Counted from the stretch's first letter, positions 54,501 through 63,013 are shown. The stretch is DNA of 64,000 nucleotides from Pseudonocardia autotrophica (GCF_000717175.1 NZ_JNYD01000022.1:62001-126000); one strand, 5' to 3'. Numbers and translations are program-made. Notes: generated by a model not told the origin, from the sequence alone.

Positions 54501-56041
54501 GCCCGGCCTCCCGCCGTGGTCAGGGCCGGCGGGGCGGGGAAGCCGCCGACGGCCTGCTCGAAGGTGTGGGCGACGCGCAGGACCGTCGCGTCGTCGAACC
54601 GCCTGCCGACGATCATCAGCCCGGCCGGGAGCCCGTCGACCAGCCCGGCGGGCACGCTGACGGCGGGGTGGCCGCTGACGTCGAACGGCGCGGTGTTGCC
54701 GATCATGGACAGCGCCGTGGGCAGGTAGGTCTCCAACGGCGCGTCGAGCGGCAGCAGCTCGCGGGCGGTGTAGGGCAGGGTCGGCATGACCAGCACGTCG
54801 TGGGCCGACAGCGCGTCGTCGTAGGCCTTGCGCAGCTCGAGGGCGAGGTTGCGGGCCATCGCGTAGTACTTCCCACCGCCCTGCTCGAAGGTGTAGCGGC
54901 CCGAGAGCCCGACCAGCTTCACCGTCTTCGACAGCTCCGCGCCCCGGGCGATCCGGCCGGCCGCGTAGTGCGCGATCAGCTCGGGGTCGTAGAGGCCCTG
55001 GGAGTTCATGCCGTAGCCGTTGCCGTCGAGCATCTGGAACGCCGCGCCCTCGGTGGCGATCACGTTCCAGACCGCCATCGCGTCGGCGTGCCAGGGGATC
55101 GACACGTCCTCGGCGACCAGCCCGGCCCGGCGGAGGGTCTCGACGGCGGCGCGCACCGCCTCGTCCACGCCCGGGTCGCTGACCGGGGTGCCGAAGCCCT
55201 GCCCGACCACGCCGATCCGCAGTCCGTCGGCCGGGGTGGCGAGGGCGGCGGTGTAGTCGACGGCGTCGAGGGTGGTGGGCTGGCGCGGGTCGAGCCCGTC
55301 GACCCCGGCCAGCACGGTGAGCATCGCCGCCGCGTCGGCGACCGTGCGGGTGATCGGGCCGAGGTGGTCGATGGTCTGCTCGATCGGGAACGCGCCGGTG
55401 TAGGGCACCAGCCCGTGGGTGGGCTTGTGCCCGACCCCGCCGCAGAACGCGGCCGGGATGCGCACCGAGCCGCCCTGGTCCCCGCCCACGGCGAGGTCCA
55501 CCGTGCCGGTCACGACCAGCGCCGCGCTGCCCGACGACGAGCCGCCGGCGTTGCGCGCGGGGTCCCACGGGTTGCGCACCGGGCCCGGGTGGGAGGTGAA
55601 GCTGGCCCCGGAGAAGCACAGGTCCTCGCACACCGCCTTGCCGGCGACCGTCGCGCCGGCCGCCAGCAGCCGGGTGACGACGGTGGCGTCGCGGGTCGGG
55701 ACGAACCCCTCCACCGTGCGCGAGCCGTTCATCATCGGCACGCCCGCGACGGCGACGTTGTCCTTGACCGCCACCGTCCTGCCGGCCAGCGGGCCCTCGG
55801 CCGCGCCGGGGATCGAGGTGGTGACGTACCAGGCGCCGAGCGGGTTGTCCGCCGGCTGCGACCAGGCCCGGTCCGGTGTGGACGGGGCGGTCGCGGCGTA
55901 GAGCTCCTCGACGCGCTCGGACGCGGCCAGGGTCGCCGCCACCGCGGGCGCGTACTCGGCCAGCTCGGCCTCGGACAGCCCGAAGGCGTGGTGCTCGTTC
56001 AGCGCCGCCAGCCGGGCGGCATCGGGGGGAGGGATCGCCAC
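54497..56041 (-). CDS. Amidase (amidase-signature family)
   Basis: 514 residues. The Ser-cisSer-Lys triad is visible: Lys93 in AVKDNVAVAG, Ser168 in NAGGSSSGSAALV and Ser192 in GGDQGGSVRIPAA. It hydrolyses the amide made by nitrile hydratase to acid and ammonia. GTG 56041 is chosen since GAGGAG lies six bases ahead; longer in-frame starts to 56095 would run back through the putative promoter. It is the first gene of the nitrile hydratase operon. Confidence 0.93.
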   Translation of the reverse strand: MAIPPPDAARLAALNEHHAFGLSEAELAEYAPAVAATLAASERVEELYAATAPSTPDRAWSQPADNPLGAWYVTTSIPGAAEGPLAGRTVAVKDNVAVAGVPMMNGSRTVEGFVPTRDATVVTRLLAAGATVAGKAVCEDLCFSGASFTSHPGPVRNPWDPARNAGGSSSGSAALVVTGTVDLAVGGDQGGSVRIPAAFCGGVGHKPTHGLVPYTGAFPIEQTIDHLGPITRTVADAAAMLTVLAGVDGLDPRQPTTLDAVDYTAALATPADGLRIGVVGQGFGTPVSDPGVDEAVRAAVETLRRAGLVAEDVSIPWHADAMAVWNVIATEGAAFQMLDGNGYGMNSQGLYDPELIAHYAAGRIARGAELSKTVKLVGLSGRYTFEQGGGKYYAMARNLALELRKAYDDALSAHDVLVMPTLPYTARELLPLDAPLETYLPTALSMIGNTAPFDVSGHPAVSVPAGLVDGLPAGLMIVGRRFDDATVLRVAHTFEQAVGGFPAPPALTTAGGRA

Positions 56042-56076
56042 GTGCACTCCTCGGGTCGGGTGGATCCGCTCGAGGA

Positions 56077-56128
56077 CGCTAGGGACATGGGTCACATCGT
56101 GTCAACGGTTCTTGACGCGTTGACACGG
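56077..56128 (-). promoter_or_regulatory. Promoter and operator of the nitrile hydratase operon
   Basis: GTGTCAACG (56101-56109) and CGTTGACAC (56120-56128) form a perfect 9-bp inverted repeat with 10 bases between. On the minus strand one arm contains TTGACA (56107-56102), a perfect -35, followed about 17-19 bases later by CTAGCG (56082-56077) as -10. A protein bound here would block RNA polymerase. It lies just past the stop of the sensor gene (56132). Confidence 0.75.
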
Positions 56129-56131
56129 TGT

Positions 56132-57565
56132 TCACCCGGCGACGTCCGCCGGACACAGGGCCGCGAAGCTCGTCCCGCGGGCCTCGGCCAGGTAGAGCTG
56201 CTGCTGCACCAGGTCCGTGCCGTCGAGCGTCACCGTGCCGCGCGGGAACTCGTAGCGCCCCACGCGCATCGCGTCAGCGACCGGGCCGGGGTCCGTGGTG
56301 CGGGCCCGCCGGGCGGCCGCCGCCCACATGTGGATCGCCTCGAACACGGACTCGGTCAACGTGGACAGCGGCGGGGCCCACGGGCCGAAGGTCGCGCGGT
56401 AGCGCTGCAGCAGCGTGCCGTTGCCCTCGGTGTCGAGCTGCTGGAAGTACCCGGAGACCCCGTGGATCCCCGTGGCGGCCGGGGCGCCGACCCGCTCCAG
56501 CGTGACCTCGTCGAGCGCCGGGCCGAGGCTCAGCGCGCGGTCCCGCAGCCCCATGGCGTGGCACTGCCGCTCGAACGCGGCGGAGTCCGCCCCCACGAAC
56601 GAGTTGAGCACGACGTCGGCCCCCGAGGCCGCGATCGTCTCGACGATCGGCGCGAAGTCCTCGGTCCCCAGCGGCGCGTACCGCTCGCCGACCAGCTCGG
56701 CGCCCACGGCGGGCAGCACCGCCCGGGCGGCCGCGTTGACCTCCCGCGGCCACACGTAGTCGTTGCCGGCGAGGAACCAGCGGCGGCCCCCGGCCGCGCG
56801 CATCAGCGGGGTGGCCGCGGCGGCCAGCTGGCGGGCCGGCCGCTCGCCGAGCCGGATCCGCAGCCGGCTCTCCCCGCCGCCCTCGTTCATGTGCGACTGC
56901 ACGACGAGGGCCCCGGAGTCGCCGAGGGCGGCCGACACCGCGTCGTAGGTGGCCGAGGTGGTCATGGTGAAGACGGTCGAGCAGCCCGAGCGGACGAGCC
57001 GGAGTGCCTCGACGGCGCCGGTCGCCGGGTCGGTCGCGTCGTCGGCGACGAGCAGCTCGACGGGCCTGCCGGCGACCCCGCCGTCGCCGTTGATCTCCTC
57101 GAGGGCGAGGGTCGCCACGTTCTCGGTGGCCGCGGCGAAGAGGCTGCCCGGGCCGGACTTGCTGGTCAGCAGGCCGATCCGGGGCCCCGCCGCGGCTCCC
57201 GGCCGGACCGGCAGGCCCTGCCGGCGCATGAGCCACTCCAGCCCGCGTTCGTCGATCTCGGCGTGCAGCCGGATCCGGGTACCGCCGGGTGCGGGGGTGA
57301 ACCGGAGCCGGATCCGGCCGCGCCAGGGCTGGTCGTGGCTCACGGTGAGCGAGGTGGGGCGGCGCAGCGCGCTGATCCGGCCGAGGACGTCGACCGGTCC
57401 CGCCCCGCCCAGCGGGACCCGCAGCGTGACCACCGCGCCGACGGCGATCCGGTCGCAGGCGGCGTCGAACAGCCAGCCCGCCCCGGTGCCGCCGCCGAAG
57501 CGGTCGAACACCACCTCGGGTGGGACGGCGGCGAACTCCTCGGCCGAGACCGCGACGGTCCCCAC
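56132..57565 (-). CDS. SRPBCC-AmiC-like fusion, cytosolic amide/nitrile sensor
   Basis: 477 residues, two domains. Residues about 1-110 form an SRPBCC/START-like domain (EEFAAVPPEVVFDRFGGG; RIRLRFTPAPGGTRIRLHAE). Residues about 125-465 form a type 1 periplasmic-binding fold (GPRIGLLTSKSGPGSLFAAA; VELLVADDATDPATGAVEAL; VVLNSFVGADSAAFERQ) of the AmiC/UrtA/NhhC group. There is no signal peptide, so it acts in the cytosol. AmiC-like proteins sense amides in Pseudomonas amidase and Rhodococcus nitrile hydratase clusters. The SRPBCC addition is not something I know from those systems. The GTG start is 28 bases after the ArsR stop, and the gene ends at the nitrile hydratase promoter. Confidence 0.85.
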   Translation of the reverse strand: MGTVAVSAEEFAAVPPEVVFDRFGGGTGAGWLFDAACDRIAVGAVVTLRVPLGGAGPVDVLGRISALRRPTSLTVSHDQPWRGRIRLRFTPAPGGTRIRLHAEIDERGLEWLMRRQGLPVRPGAAAGPRIGLLTSKSGPGSLFAAATENVATLALEEINGDGGVAGRPVELLVADDATDPATGAVEALRLVRSGCSTVFTMTTSATYDAVSAALGDSGALVVQSHMNEGGGESRLRIRLGERPARQLAAAATPLMRAAGGRRWFLAGNDYVWPREVNAAARAVLPAVGAELVGERYAPLGTEDFAPIVETIAASGADVVLNSFVGADSAAFERQCHAMGLRDRALSLGPALDEVTLERVGAPAATGIHGVSGYFQQLDTEGNGTLLQRYRATFGPWAPPLSTLTESVFEAIHMWAAAARRARTTDPGPVADAMRVGRYEFPRGTVTLDGTDLVQQQLYLAEARGTSFAALCPADVAG

Positions 57566-57593
57566 CGCTACCGCGCCCTCACCCGGTACCTGC

Positions 57594-57992
57594 TCATCCC
57601 GCCTCCGCGGCCCCGTCGGTCCTGTCGGTGTCGGTCCTGCCGGACGCCGGCGGCCGATTCTCCACGGTCGCGCGCACGTCGTGAAGGGACTGCTGGAACA
57701 GACCCTGCAGCAGCGTCATCACCTCGGCCGCCGAGCCGGTCGGGTCGACGGCGTAGTACCGGAAGCGGCCCGCCCGGCGCTCGGTGACGAGCCCGGCCAC
57801 CCGCAGCACGCGCAGGTGCGTCGACACGGCGGTGCGCCCGACGCTGGTGATGCGCTCGGCCAGGGCGCCGGCGCTGCACTCGTCCTCCTCCGCCAGCACG
57901 GCGAGGATCTCCCGCCGCACCGGGTCGGCGAGGGCGTCGAACGCCAGGTCGCGCCGCTCCGCGCGGCCCGACGTGTCACTGTCCGATGACAT
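57594..57992 (-). CDS. ArsR-family regulator
   Basis: 132 residues with the winged helix AFDALADPVRREILAVLAEE, then TSVGRTAVSTHLRVLRVAGL and RRAGRFRYYAVDP. It has Cys at ECSAG but no ELCVCDL metal motif, so it is of the non-metal ArsR type that commonly sits next to SRPBCC genes. The probable target is the inverted repeat 56101-56128. ATG 57992 has no strong SD; TATCGT lies about 8 bases upstream, so the mRNA may be leaderless. Confidence 0.88.
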   Translation of the reverse strand: MSSDSDTSGRAERRDLAFDALADPVRREILAVLAEEDECSAGALAERITSVGRTAVSTHLRVLRVAGLVTERRAGRFRYYAVDPTGSAAEVMTLLQGLFQQSLHDVRATVENRPPASGRTDTDRTDGAAEAG

Positions 57993-58440
57993 GAGCCCAC
58001 GATAGCCGAGCGGAGATCGACGTGACGGCAGCCGCGTCGCGGGGCGTCGTCGCGACGGGGGCGATCGAGGGCGAAGGGGTCCGTCGAAATGCGCGGAAAC
58101 GTCGGCGCGGCCTGGCGCGCAGAGGTTCGACGCGCCGCGCCGGATCGAGGGCGAAGAGGAAATCTCAGGCGCTGCTCGGTAGCCGGAAAATCGTGCGGGC
58201 AATGGCGAGGCGCCGCGTTTATAGCATTATTCTGAGGGAGTTCGCTCGCCGGTGATGATCGGCGCAGAACGGTTGCGGTGCGGGGCGGGGCTCCCGCGCA
58301 GATCGTCCGCCGACGATCGACGCGGAAGTCCCTGCGCCCCGGCACCCCCCAGGTCCGGGCGCGCCCGGACCGCGGCTCGCCATCGCGTCTGCCCGTCCGG
58401 ATGCAGTCAGCCCGGATGCGCTCTGCCGCAGGCAGAGTCG
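57993..58440. other. 448-base intergenic region
   Basis: No gene recognised. GATCGAGGGCGAAG occurs twice (near 58064 and 58144), 80 bases apart. An AT-richer stretch TTTATAGCATTATTCTGAGGG lies near 58218-58238 and could hold a promoter. The remaining sequence has no frame with plausible coding character. Confidence 0.5.
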
Positions 58441-58611
58441 CTAGCAGCCAGGGTCGCCCGTGGTCTGGCCGGGCGGGTGGCACTTGGCGTTTGCGTCGTG
58501 CGGGCCCGCCGAGCTGTTGCCCGCGCCGAAATCGCCCGCGAAAGCGACCCCTGCCCCGCCGACCGTAAGACCTGCGGCGATCAACACCGCAGCGATGACC
58601 CTTCGAATCAT
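58441..58611 (-). CDS. Small secreted peptide with two cysteines
   Basis: 56 residues: signal peptide MIRRVIAAVLIAAGLTVGGA ending GVAFA with likely cleavage before GDFG, leaving about 31 residues. The mature part is Gly/Pro/Asn-rich (AGNSSAGPHDANAKCHPPGQ) and ends TTGDPGC, with Cys at KCH and at the last residue able to form a disulfide. GGGAGGCGTC precedes ATG 58611. I do not recognise a named family. A promoter with an inverted repeat lies upstream, so expression is probably controlled. Confidence 0.75.
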   Translation of the reverse strand: MIRRVIAAVLIAAGLTVGGAGVAFAGDFGAGNSSAGPHDANAKCHPPGQTTGDPGC

Positions 58612-58657
58612 GACGCCTCCCGTCGACCGTTTTCCCGTCGCCACCGGTGGCGCAGAA

Positions 58658-58690
58658 ACCGTAGCGCCGTACCCTTGCGGCGACAAGGGT
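58658..58690 (-). promoter_or_regulatory. Promoter with operator for the secreted peptide
   Basis: On the minus strand TTGTCG (58686-58681) and TACGGT (58663-58658) are 17 bases apart. ACCCTTG (58671-58677) and CAAGGGT (58684-58690) form a perfect 7-bp inverted repeat overlapping the -35 box. Likely regulated transcription; the regulator is unknown. Confidence 0.6.
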
Positions 58691-58787
58691 CTGCAGGCGG
58701 AAAAATGCGGACGGGAAAGCGACCAGGGGGCCTGATTCTACGCGCCGGACGCTCCGTGGAACGGTTTCGGCGCCCCCGACGTGTGCC

Positions 58788-60038
58788 TCAGCCCACCTCG
58801 TCCTCGAGGCTGAGCACGTGCCCCATCCGCTCCTGCTTGGTGCGGAGGTAGCGGAGGTTGTGCGGCGAGGGGGCGGAGGGCAGGCCCACCCGCCCGACGA
58901 TCTCGAGCCCGTAGCCGTCGAGCCCGCCGTACTTGGCGGGGTTGTTGGTGATCAGCCGCAGCCGGGTGATGCCGAGGTCGGCGAGGATCTGCGCGCCGAC
59001 GCCGTAGGAGCGGGAGTCGACCGGCAGGCCCTGGGCGGTGTTGGCGTCGACGGTGTCGAGTCCGCTCTCCTGCAGGGCATAGGCGCGGATCTTGTGGGCG
59101 AGCCCGATCCCGCGGCCCTCGTGCCCGCGCAGGTAGACCACGGCGCCCGCGCCCTCGGCGGCGATCGCGCGCAGGGCCTGCTCGAGCTGGGCGCCGCAGT
59201 CGCAGCGCAGCGAGCCGATGATGTCGCCGGTCAGGCACTCGCTGTGCACCCGGACCAGGGCGCCGCCGGCGGACCGGCTCGCCGCGACGGCGTCGCCGTA
59301 CACCAGCGCCAGGTGCTCGGTGCCGTCGAGCGTGGAGCGGTAGGCGGCGGCCCGGAACTCGCCGAACACCGTGGGCATCGCGGAGGTGGCGACGTGCTCG
59401 ACCAGCTGCTCGGTCGCCCGCCGGTGCCGGACGAGGTCGGCGATCGCGAGGAGCGGCAGGTCGTGCTCGGCGGCGAAGGCGCGCAGCCGCTCGCCGCGGG
59501 CCATGGAGCCGTCGTCGTCGACGATCTCGCCGATCACGCCGACCGGCTCCTGCCCGGCGAGGCGCAGCAGGTCCACGGCGGCCTCGGTGTGCCCGGCCCG
59601 GACGAGGACGCCGCCCTCGCGGGCCCGCAGCGGGAAGACGTGCCCGGGCCGGCGGAGGTCGTCCGGCCGGGTCGCGCCGTCGGCGAGCGCGCGCAGGGTG
59701 CGGGCGCGGTCGGCGGCGGAGACGCCGGTGCCCGCGTCGCGGTGGTCGACGGTCACGGTGAACGCGGTGCCGTGGGCGTCGCTGTTGTCGGTGACCATCT
59801 GCGGCAGGCCCAGGGCGTCGGCCCGCGCGGCCGGCATCGGGGCGCAGACGATCCCCGTGGTGTGCCGCACCACGAAGGCGATCTGCTCGGGCGTGGCCGT
59901 CGCGGCCGGCAGGATGAGGTCGCCCTCGTCCTCGCGGTCGGCGTCGTCGGTCACGATCACCATCCGGCCGGCGGCGAGCGCGGCCACCGCCCGCTGCACG
60001 GCGCGCGTGGACGGCAGGGCGGGAGTCGGAGACGTCAT
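58788..60038 (-). CDS. ribBA: RibBA: DHBP synthase / GTP cyclohydrolase II
   Basis: 416 residues. The N-terminal half is 3,4-dihydroxy-2-butanone-4-phosphate synthase (TDDADREDEGDLILPA; RAGHTEAAVDLLRLAG). The C-terminal half is GTP cyclohydrolase II with zinc ligands in ECLTGDIIGSLRCDCG and catalytic GHEGRGIGLAHK. Both start riboflavin synthesis. No ribE/ribH/ribD neighbours are present, so this is probably an extra, specially controlled copy. It is divergent from a flavin reductase and has an AraC-type promoter. GAGGAATCGACG precedes ATG 60038. Confidence 0.94.
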   Translation of the reverse strand: MTSPTPALPSTRAVQRAVAALAAGRMVIVTDDADREDEGDLILPAATATPEQIAFVVRHTTGIVCAPMPAARADALGLPQMVTDNSDAHGTAFTVTVDHRDAGTGVSAADRARTLRALADGATRPDDLRRPGHVFPLRAREGGVLVRAGHTEAAVDLLRLAGQEPVGVIGEIVDDDGSMARGERLRAFAAEHDLPLLAIADLVRHRRATEQLVEHVATSAMPTVFGEFRAAAYRSTLDGTEHLALVYGDAVAASRSAGGALVRVHSECLTGDIIGSLRCDCGAQLEQALRAIAAEGAGAVVYLRGHEGRGIGLAHKIRAYALQESGLDTVDANTAQGLPVDSRSYGVGAQILADLGITRLRLITNNPAKYGGLDGYGLEIVGRVGLPSAPSPHNLRYLRTKQERMGHVLSLEDEVG

Positions 60039-60098
60039 CGTCGATTCCTCACGGTCGGATGCCCACCCGGGACGGACGGGATCGTCGAGCACACCACG

Positions 60099-60153
60099 AC
60101 GGTAGGAGAGCGCGGGCCGCTCCGACTATCCGTTGTGAGCCGACTCCTATCCG
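60099..60153 (-). promoter_or_regulatory. AraC-type promoter module of ribBA
   Basis: Read on the minus strand, CGGATA occurs at 60153-60148 and 60132-60127, 21 bp apart, and TACCGT (-10) lies at 60104-60099, 28 bp after the start of the second box. About 25 further bases between box and -10 match the CaiB promoter. A tandem pair two helical turns apart next to -35 is typical of AraC-family activators. Confidence 0.7.
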
Positions 60154-60219
60154 TGCAGCGCGGGCCGTTCGGGGGAGACGCCGGACACAGCCGCGCTGCG
60201 GCTGTCCGCCTGCGGTCCG

Positions 60220-60252
60220 CGGATATCGGCGCTCGCGGCCGCGGCCTACCGT
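60220..60252 (+). promoter_or_regulatory. AraC-type promoter module of the flavin reductase gene
   Basis: CGGATA (60220-60225) is followed 27 bp from its start by TACCGT (60247-60252), the same spacing as at CaiB. The distal box 21 bp upstream (60199) is only CGGCTG. The -10 ends 8 bases before ATG 60261, so the mRNA is probably leaderless. Confidence 0.6.
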
Positions 60253-60260
60253 CCTCCGGC

Positions 60261-60761
60261 ATGGACGAGACGCACACCGAGGTGCCCCCGCCGGTCGCCC
60301 CCCTCCGCATGCGCGAGGTGCTGGGGCACTTCGCGTCCGGCATCGTCGTGGTCACCGCGATCACCCCCGACGGGCCGGCCGGCTTCACCTGCCAGTCCTT
60401 CAGCTCGCTGTCGCTCGATCCGCCGCTGGTGTCCTTCAGCCCGGCCCGGACCTCCTCGACGTGGCCCCGGATCCGCGAGGTGGGGGCCTTCTGCGTGAAC
60501 GTCCTCGCCGAGGGGCACGAGGAGCTCAGCACGGCGTTCGCCCGGTCGGGCACCGACAAGTACGCCGGCGTCGCGTGGGCGCCCGCCCCTTCCGGCGCCC
60601 CGCGGCTCGACGGCGTGGCGGCCTGGATCGACTGCGCCCTCGCCGACGAGTTCCCCGGCGGCGACCACACGATCGTCGTCGGGCGGGTACGGGACCTGGG
60701 GGCCGACCCGTCCCGGGCGCCGCTGCTGTTCCACCGCGGCGCCTACGGCATCAGCGCGTGA
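60261..60761 (+). CDS. Flavin reductase (HpaC/NtaB-like)
   Basis: 166 residues of the flavin reductase domain: MREVLGHFASGIVVVTAITP, GFTCQSFSSLSLDPPLVSFS, REVGAFCVNVLAEGHEELS and HTIVVGRVRDLG. It reduces FMN or FAD with NAD(P)H for a two-component monooxygenase, which is not in the window and may lie beyond its right end. It is divergent from ribBA, shares the same promoter type, and so is likely co-induced with flavin synthesis. No Shine-Dalgarno; leaderless start proposed. Its end overlaps the convergent lyase gene by 11 bases. Confidence 0.9.
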   Translation: MDETHTEVPPPVAPLRMREVLGHFASGIVVVTAITPDGPAGFTCQSFSSLSLDPPLVSFSPARTSSTWPRIREVGAFCVNVLAEGHEELSTAFARSGTDKYAGVAWAPAPSGAPRLDGVAAWIDCALADEFPGGDHTIVVGRVRDLGADPSRAPLLFHRGAYGISA

Positions 60762-61680
60762 CGGACGCCCGGCCGCGCGGGCGGTTCGGGCCGCCCGCGC
60801 GGTGCAGGTTGCTCGGCAGGTCGTGGCCCACGGCCCGCTCGGCGACCCGGGCCGCGTCGAGCGCCGCGGTGAGGTCCAGCCCGGTGTCCACGCCGGACTC
60901 CTCGAGCAGGTAGACGACCTCCTCGGTCGCGATGTTGCCGCTCGCGCCCGGGGCGAAGGGGCAGCCGCCGAGCCCGCCGACGGACGCGTCGATCTTGGTA
61001 ACACCGGCCTGGGCCGCGGCGAGCACGCAGGCCAGGCCCGCGCCGCGGGTGTCGTGGAAGTGCACGCCGACCTCGACGCCCGGGACGGCCGCGCGCACCG
61101 CGTCGAGCAGCTCCACGACCCGACCCGGCACGGTGGTGCCGATGGTGTCGCCGAGGCACAGCTCGTCGGCCCCGAGCTCCACCGCCCGCCGGGCGACCTC
61201 GACCGTGCGCTCCACGGGGGTGCGGCCGTCGAACGGGCAGTCCCAGGCCACGGCGATGATCGCCTCCAGCCGCCCGCCCGCGCCGTGGGTCAGCTCGGCG
61301 ATGTCGACCACGGCCTCGACGGCCTCGCCGGTGGTGCGGCGGGCGTTCGCGAGGGAGTGCCCGTCGGAGGCCGAGACGACGTACTCGAGGTTCGCCATCC
61401 CGGCCGCCACCGCGCGTCGGGCGCCCCCGCGGCCGGCGACGAGCGCCGAGAAGTGCAGCTCGGGCCAGCGGTGCAGCTCGCCCACGACCTGCTCGGCATC
61501 GGCGAGCGCGGGCACCGCCTGCGGCGAGACGAACGACGTGACCTCGACCCGGCGCACCCCGGTCGCGGCGATCGCGTCGAGCAGGGTGAGCTTGGCGGCC
61601 GGCGGGATCGGGGCCTCGAGCTGGAGGCCGTCGCGCAGGCCGACCTCGCGCAGGTCCACGGAGCGGGGCAGGGAGAGCAC
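60751..61680 (-). CDS. HMG-CoA-lyase-like enzyme
   Basis: 309 residues of the DRE-TIM barrel family: REVGLRDGLQLE at residues about 11-22, EVTSFVSPQAVPALADAE, VHFHDTRGAGLA with the metal HxH, and GGLGGCPFAPGASGN with the active-site Cys loop typical of hydroxymethylglutaryl-CoA lyases. It cleaves 3-hydroxy-3-methylglutaryl-CoA or a related 3-hydroxyacyl-CoA. The GTG at 61680 is 33 bases after the CaiB gene stop, so it is the second gene of that operon and under the AraC-type promoter. Confidence 0.9.
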   Translation of the reverse strand: MLSLPRSVDLREVGLRDGLQLEAPIPPAAKLTLLDAIAATGVRRVEVTSFVSPQAVPALADAEQVVGELHRWPELHFSALVAGRGGARRAVAAGMANLEYVVSASDGHSLANARRTTGEAVEAVVDIAELTHGAGGRLEAIIAVAWDCPFDGRTPVERTVEVARRAVELGADELCLGDTIGTTVPGRVVELLDAVRAAVPGVEVGVHFHDTRGAGLACVLAAAQAGVTKIDASVGGLGGCPFAPGASGNIATEEVVYLLEESGVDTGLDLTAALDAARVAERAVGHDLPSNLHRAGGPNRPRGRASVTR

Positions 61681-61713
61681 GGGTACCTCGATTCGGACGA
61701 CGTGGACGGCGGG

Positions 61714-62952
61714 TCAGACGACACCGGCGGCACGCAGGGCCGCGAGCTCGGCGGGATCGAGGCCGAGGAGCCCGGTGTAGACCTCGGCGTTGTGCGTCCC
61801 TGGCTTCGGCGGCCCGGCCCACCGGACCCCGCCGGGGGTACCCGTGAGCACCGGCATGACGCCGGGGCCGAGGACGTCCTTGCCGATCGCCTCGTCGAAG
61901 TGCGGCACGAGCATGTCGCGGGCGCGGAACTGCGGGTTCGCCACCACCTCGGCCACCGTGTCCACCGGCCCGACGACCACGCCGGCCTCCTCGAGCAGCC
62001 GGGTCAGCTCGTCGGCGTCGTGCCGCCCGGCCCACTCGGCGACGATCGCGTCGATCTCGTCCTGGTGCTCGCCGCGGGGCACGTGCGTGGCGAAACGCGG
62101 GTCGGACACCAGGTCCTCGCGGCCCATCGCGGCGCAGAGCCGGGCGAACACGGTGTCCTGGTTGGCCGCGATGATCAGCCAGCGGCCGTCGCGGCTGCGG
62201 TAGAGGTTCGACGGCGCGAGCTTGTCCAGCCGGGTGCCCGACGGCTGCCGCACCAGACCGGTGGCGTCGTAGTCCGGGATGACCGACTCCAGCATCGCCA
62301 GGCACGCTTCGGCCAGCGCGACGTCGACGACCTGGCCCTTGCCCTGGTGCGGGCCCTGTTGCCCGCGGGCGAGGAGCGCGGCGAGCACGCCCTGCATCGC
62401 GAACATCCCGCCCAGGGAGTCGCCGATCGACAGCGCCGCGCGCGGCGGCGGCCCGCCGGGGAAGCCGTTGAGGTACCGCATGCCGCCCGCCGCCTCGGCC
62501 ACAGAGGCGTAGCCGGGACGACGGCTGAGCGGGCCGGTCTGCCCGTACCCGGAGACCCGGGCGAGGACCAGCCCAGGGTTGCGGGCGGAGAGCACGTCGT
62601 AGCCCAGGCCCCAGCGCTCCAGGGTGCCGGGGCGGAAGCTCTCGACCACGACGTCCGCGGTGTCGACCAGGCGCAGGAAGAGCTCGCGGCCCTCGTCGCG
62701 GCGCAGGTCGAGGGTGATGCACCGCTTGTTGCGGGCGTGCACCGTCCAGAAGAAGTGGTGGCCGTCCTGCTCGGCCTGGCCCCACAGGCGCAGCGGGTCG
62801 GGCCGGTCCGGGGCCTCGACCTTGATCACGTCCGCGCCGTGGTCGGCGAGCAGCCGGCCGCAGAAGGGACCGGCGATGAGCGTGCCGAGCTCCAGCACAC
62901 GCACGCCGTCCAGGGCGCCGGGCGCGGGGTCGGTGGTGTCGTCGTCGAGCAC
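61714..62952 (-). CDS. CaiB/BaiF-type CoA transferase (family III)
   Basis: 412 residues: GVRVLELGTLIAGPFCGRLL at the N-terminus, VESFRPGTLERWGLGYDVL, and the region ALSIGDSLGGMFAMQGVLAA holding the catalytic Asp of family III CoA transferases. It moves CoA between an acyl-CoA and an acid. With the lyase downstream it suggests a route in which an acid is activated by CoA transfer and then split by retro-aldol cleavage (itaconate or methyl-branched diacid routes are precedents). The GTG start at 62952 lies 7 bases after the proposed -10, so translation is probably leaderless. Confidence 0.92.
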   Translation of the reverse strand: MLDDDTTDPAPGALDGVRVLELGTLIAGPFCGRLLADHGADVIKVEAPDRPDPLRLWGQAEQDGHHFFWTVHARNKRCITLDLRRDEGRELFLRLVDTADVVVESFRPGTLERWGLGYDVLSARNPGLVLARVSGYGQTGPLSRRPGYASVAEAAGGMRYLNGFPGGPPPRAALSIGDSLGGMFAMQGVLAALLARGQQGPHQGKGQVVDVALAEACLAMLESVIPDYDATGLVRQPSGTRLDKLAPSNLYRSRDGRWLIIAANQDTVFARLCAAMGREDLVSDPRFATHVPRGEHQDEIDAIVAEWAGRHDADELTRLLEEAGVVVGPVDTVAEVVANPQFRARDMLVPHFDEAIGKDVLGPGVMPVLTGTPGGVRWAGPPKPGTHNAEVYTGLLGLDPAELAALRAAGVV

Positions 62953-62959
62953 GTCCGTG

Positions 62960-63013
62960 ACGGTAGGAGGCGCGGGACGGCCCGGCTATCCGATGGCGGT
63001 GACCCGATATCCG
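62960..63013 (-). promoter_or_regulatory. AraC-type promoter module of the CaiB-lyase operon
   Basis: On the minus strand CGGATA occurs at 63013-63008 and 62992-62987, exactly 21 bp apart, and TACCGT lies at 62965-62960, 27 bp from the start of the second box. The stretch between matches the ribBA promoter (CTCCTACCGTC and CCCGCG words). A third CGGATA is at 63037-63032, inside the end of the AraC gene. Confidence 0.75.

Noticed and set aside
60039..60260. FMN riboswitch upstream of ribBA
   Set aside because: I could not recognise the conserved RFN element words, and the proposed leader is only about 54 bases. A covariance search (Rfam FMN) would settle it.
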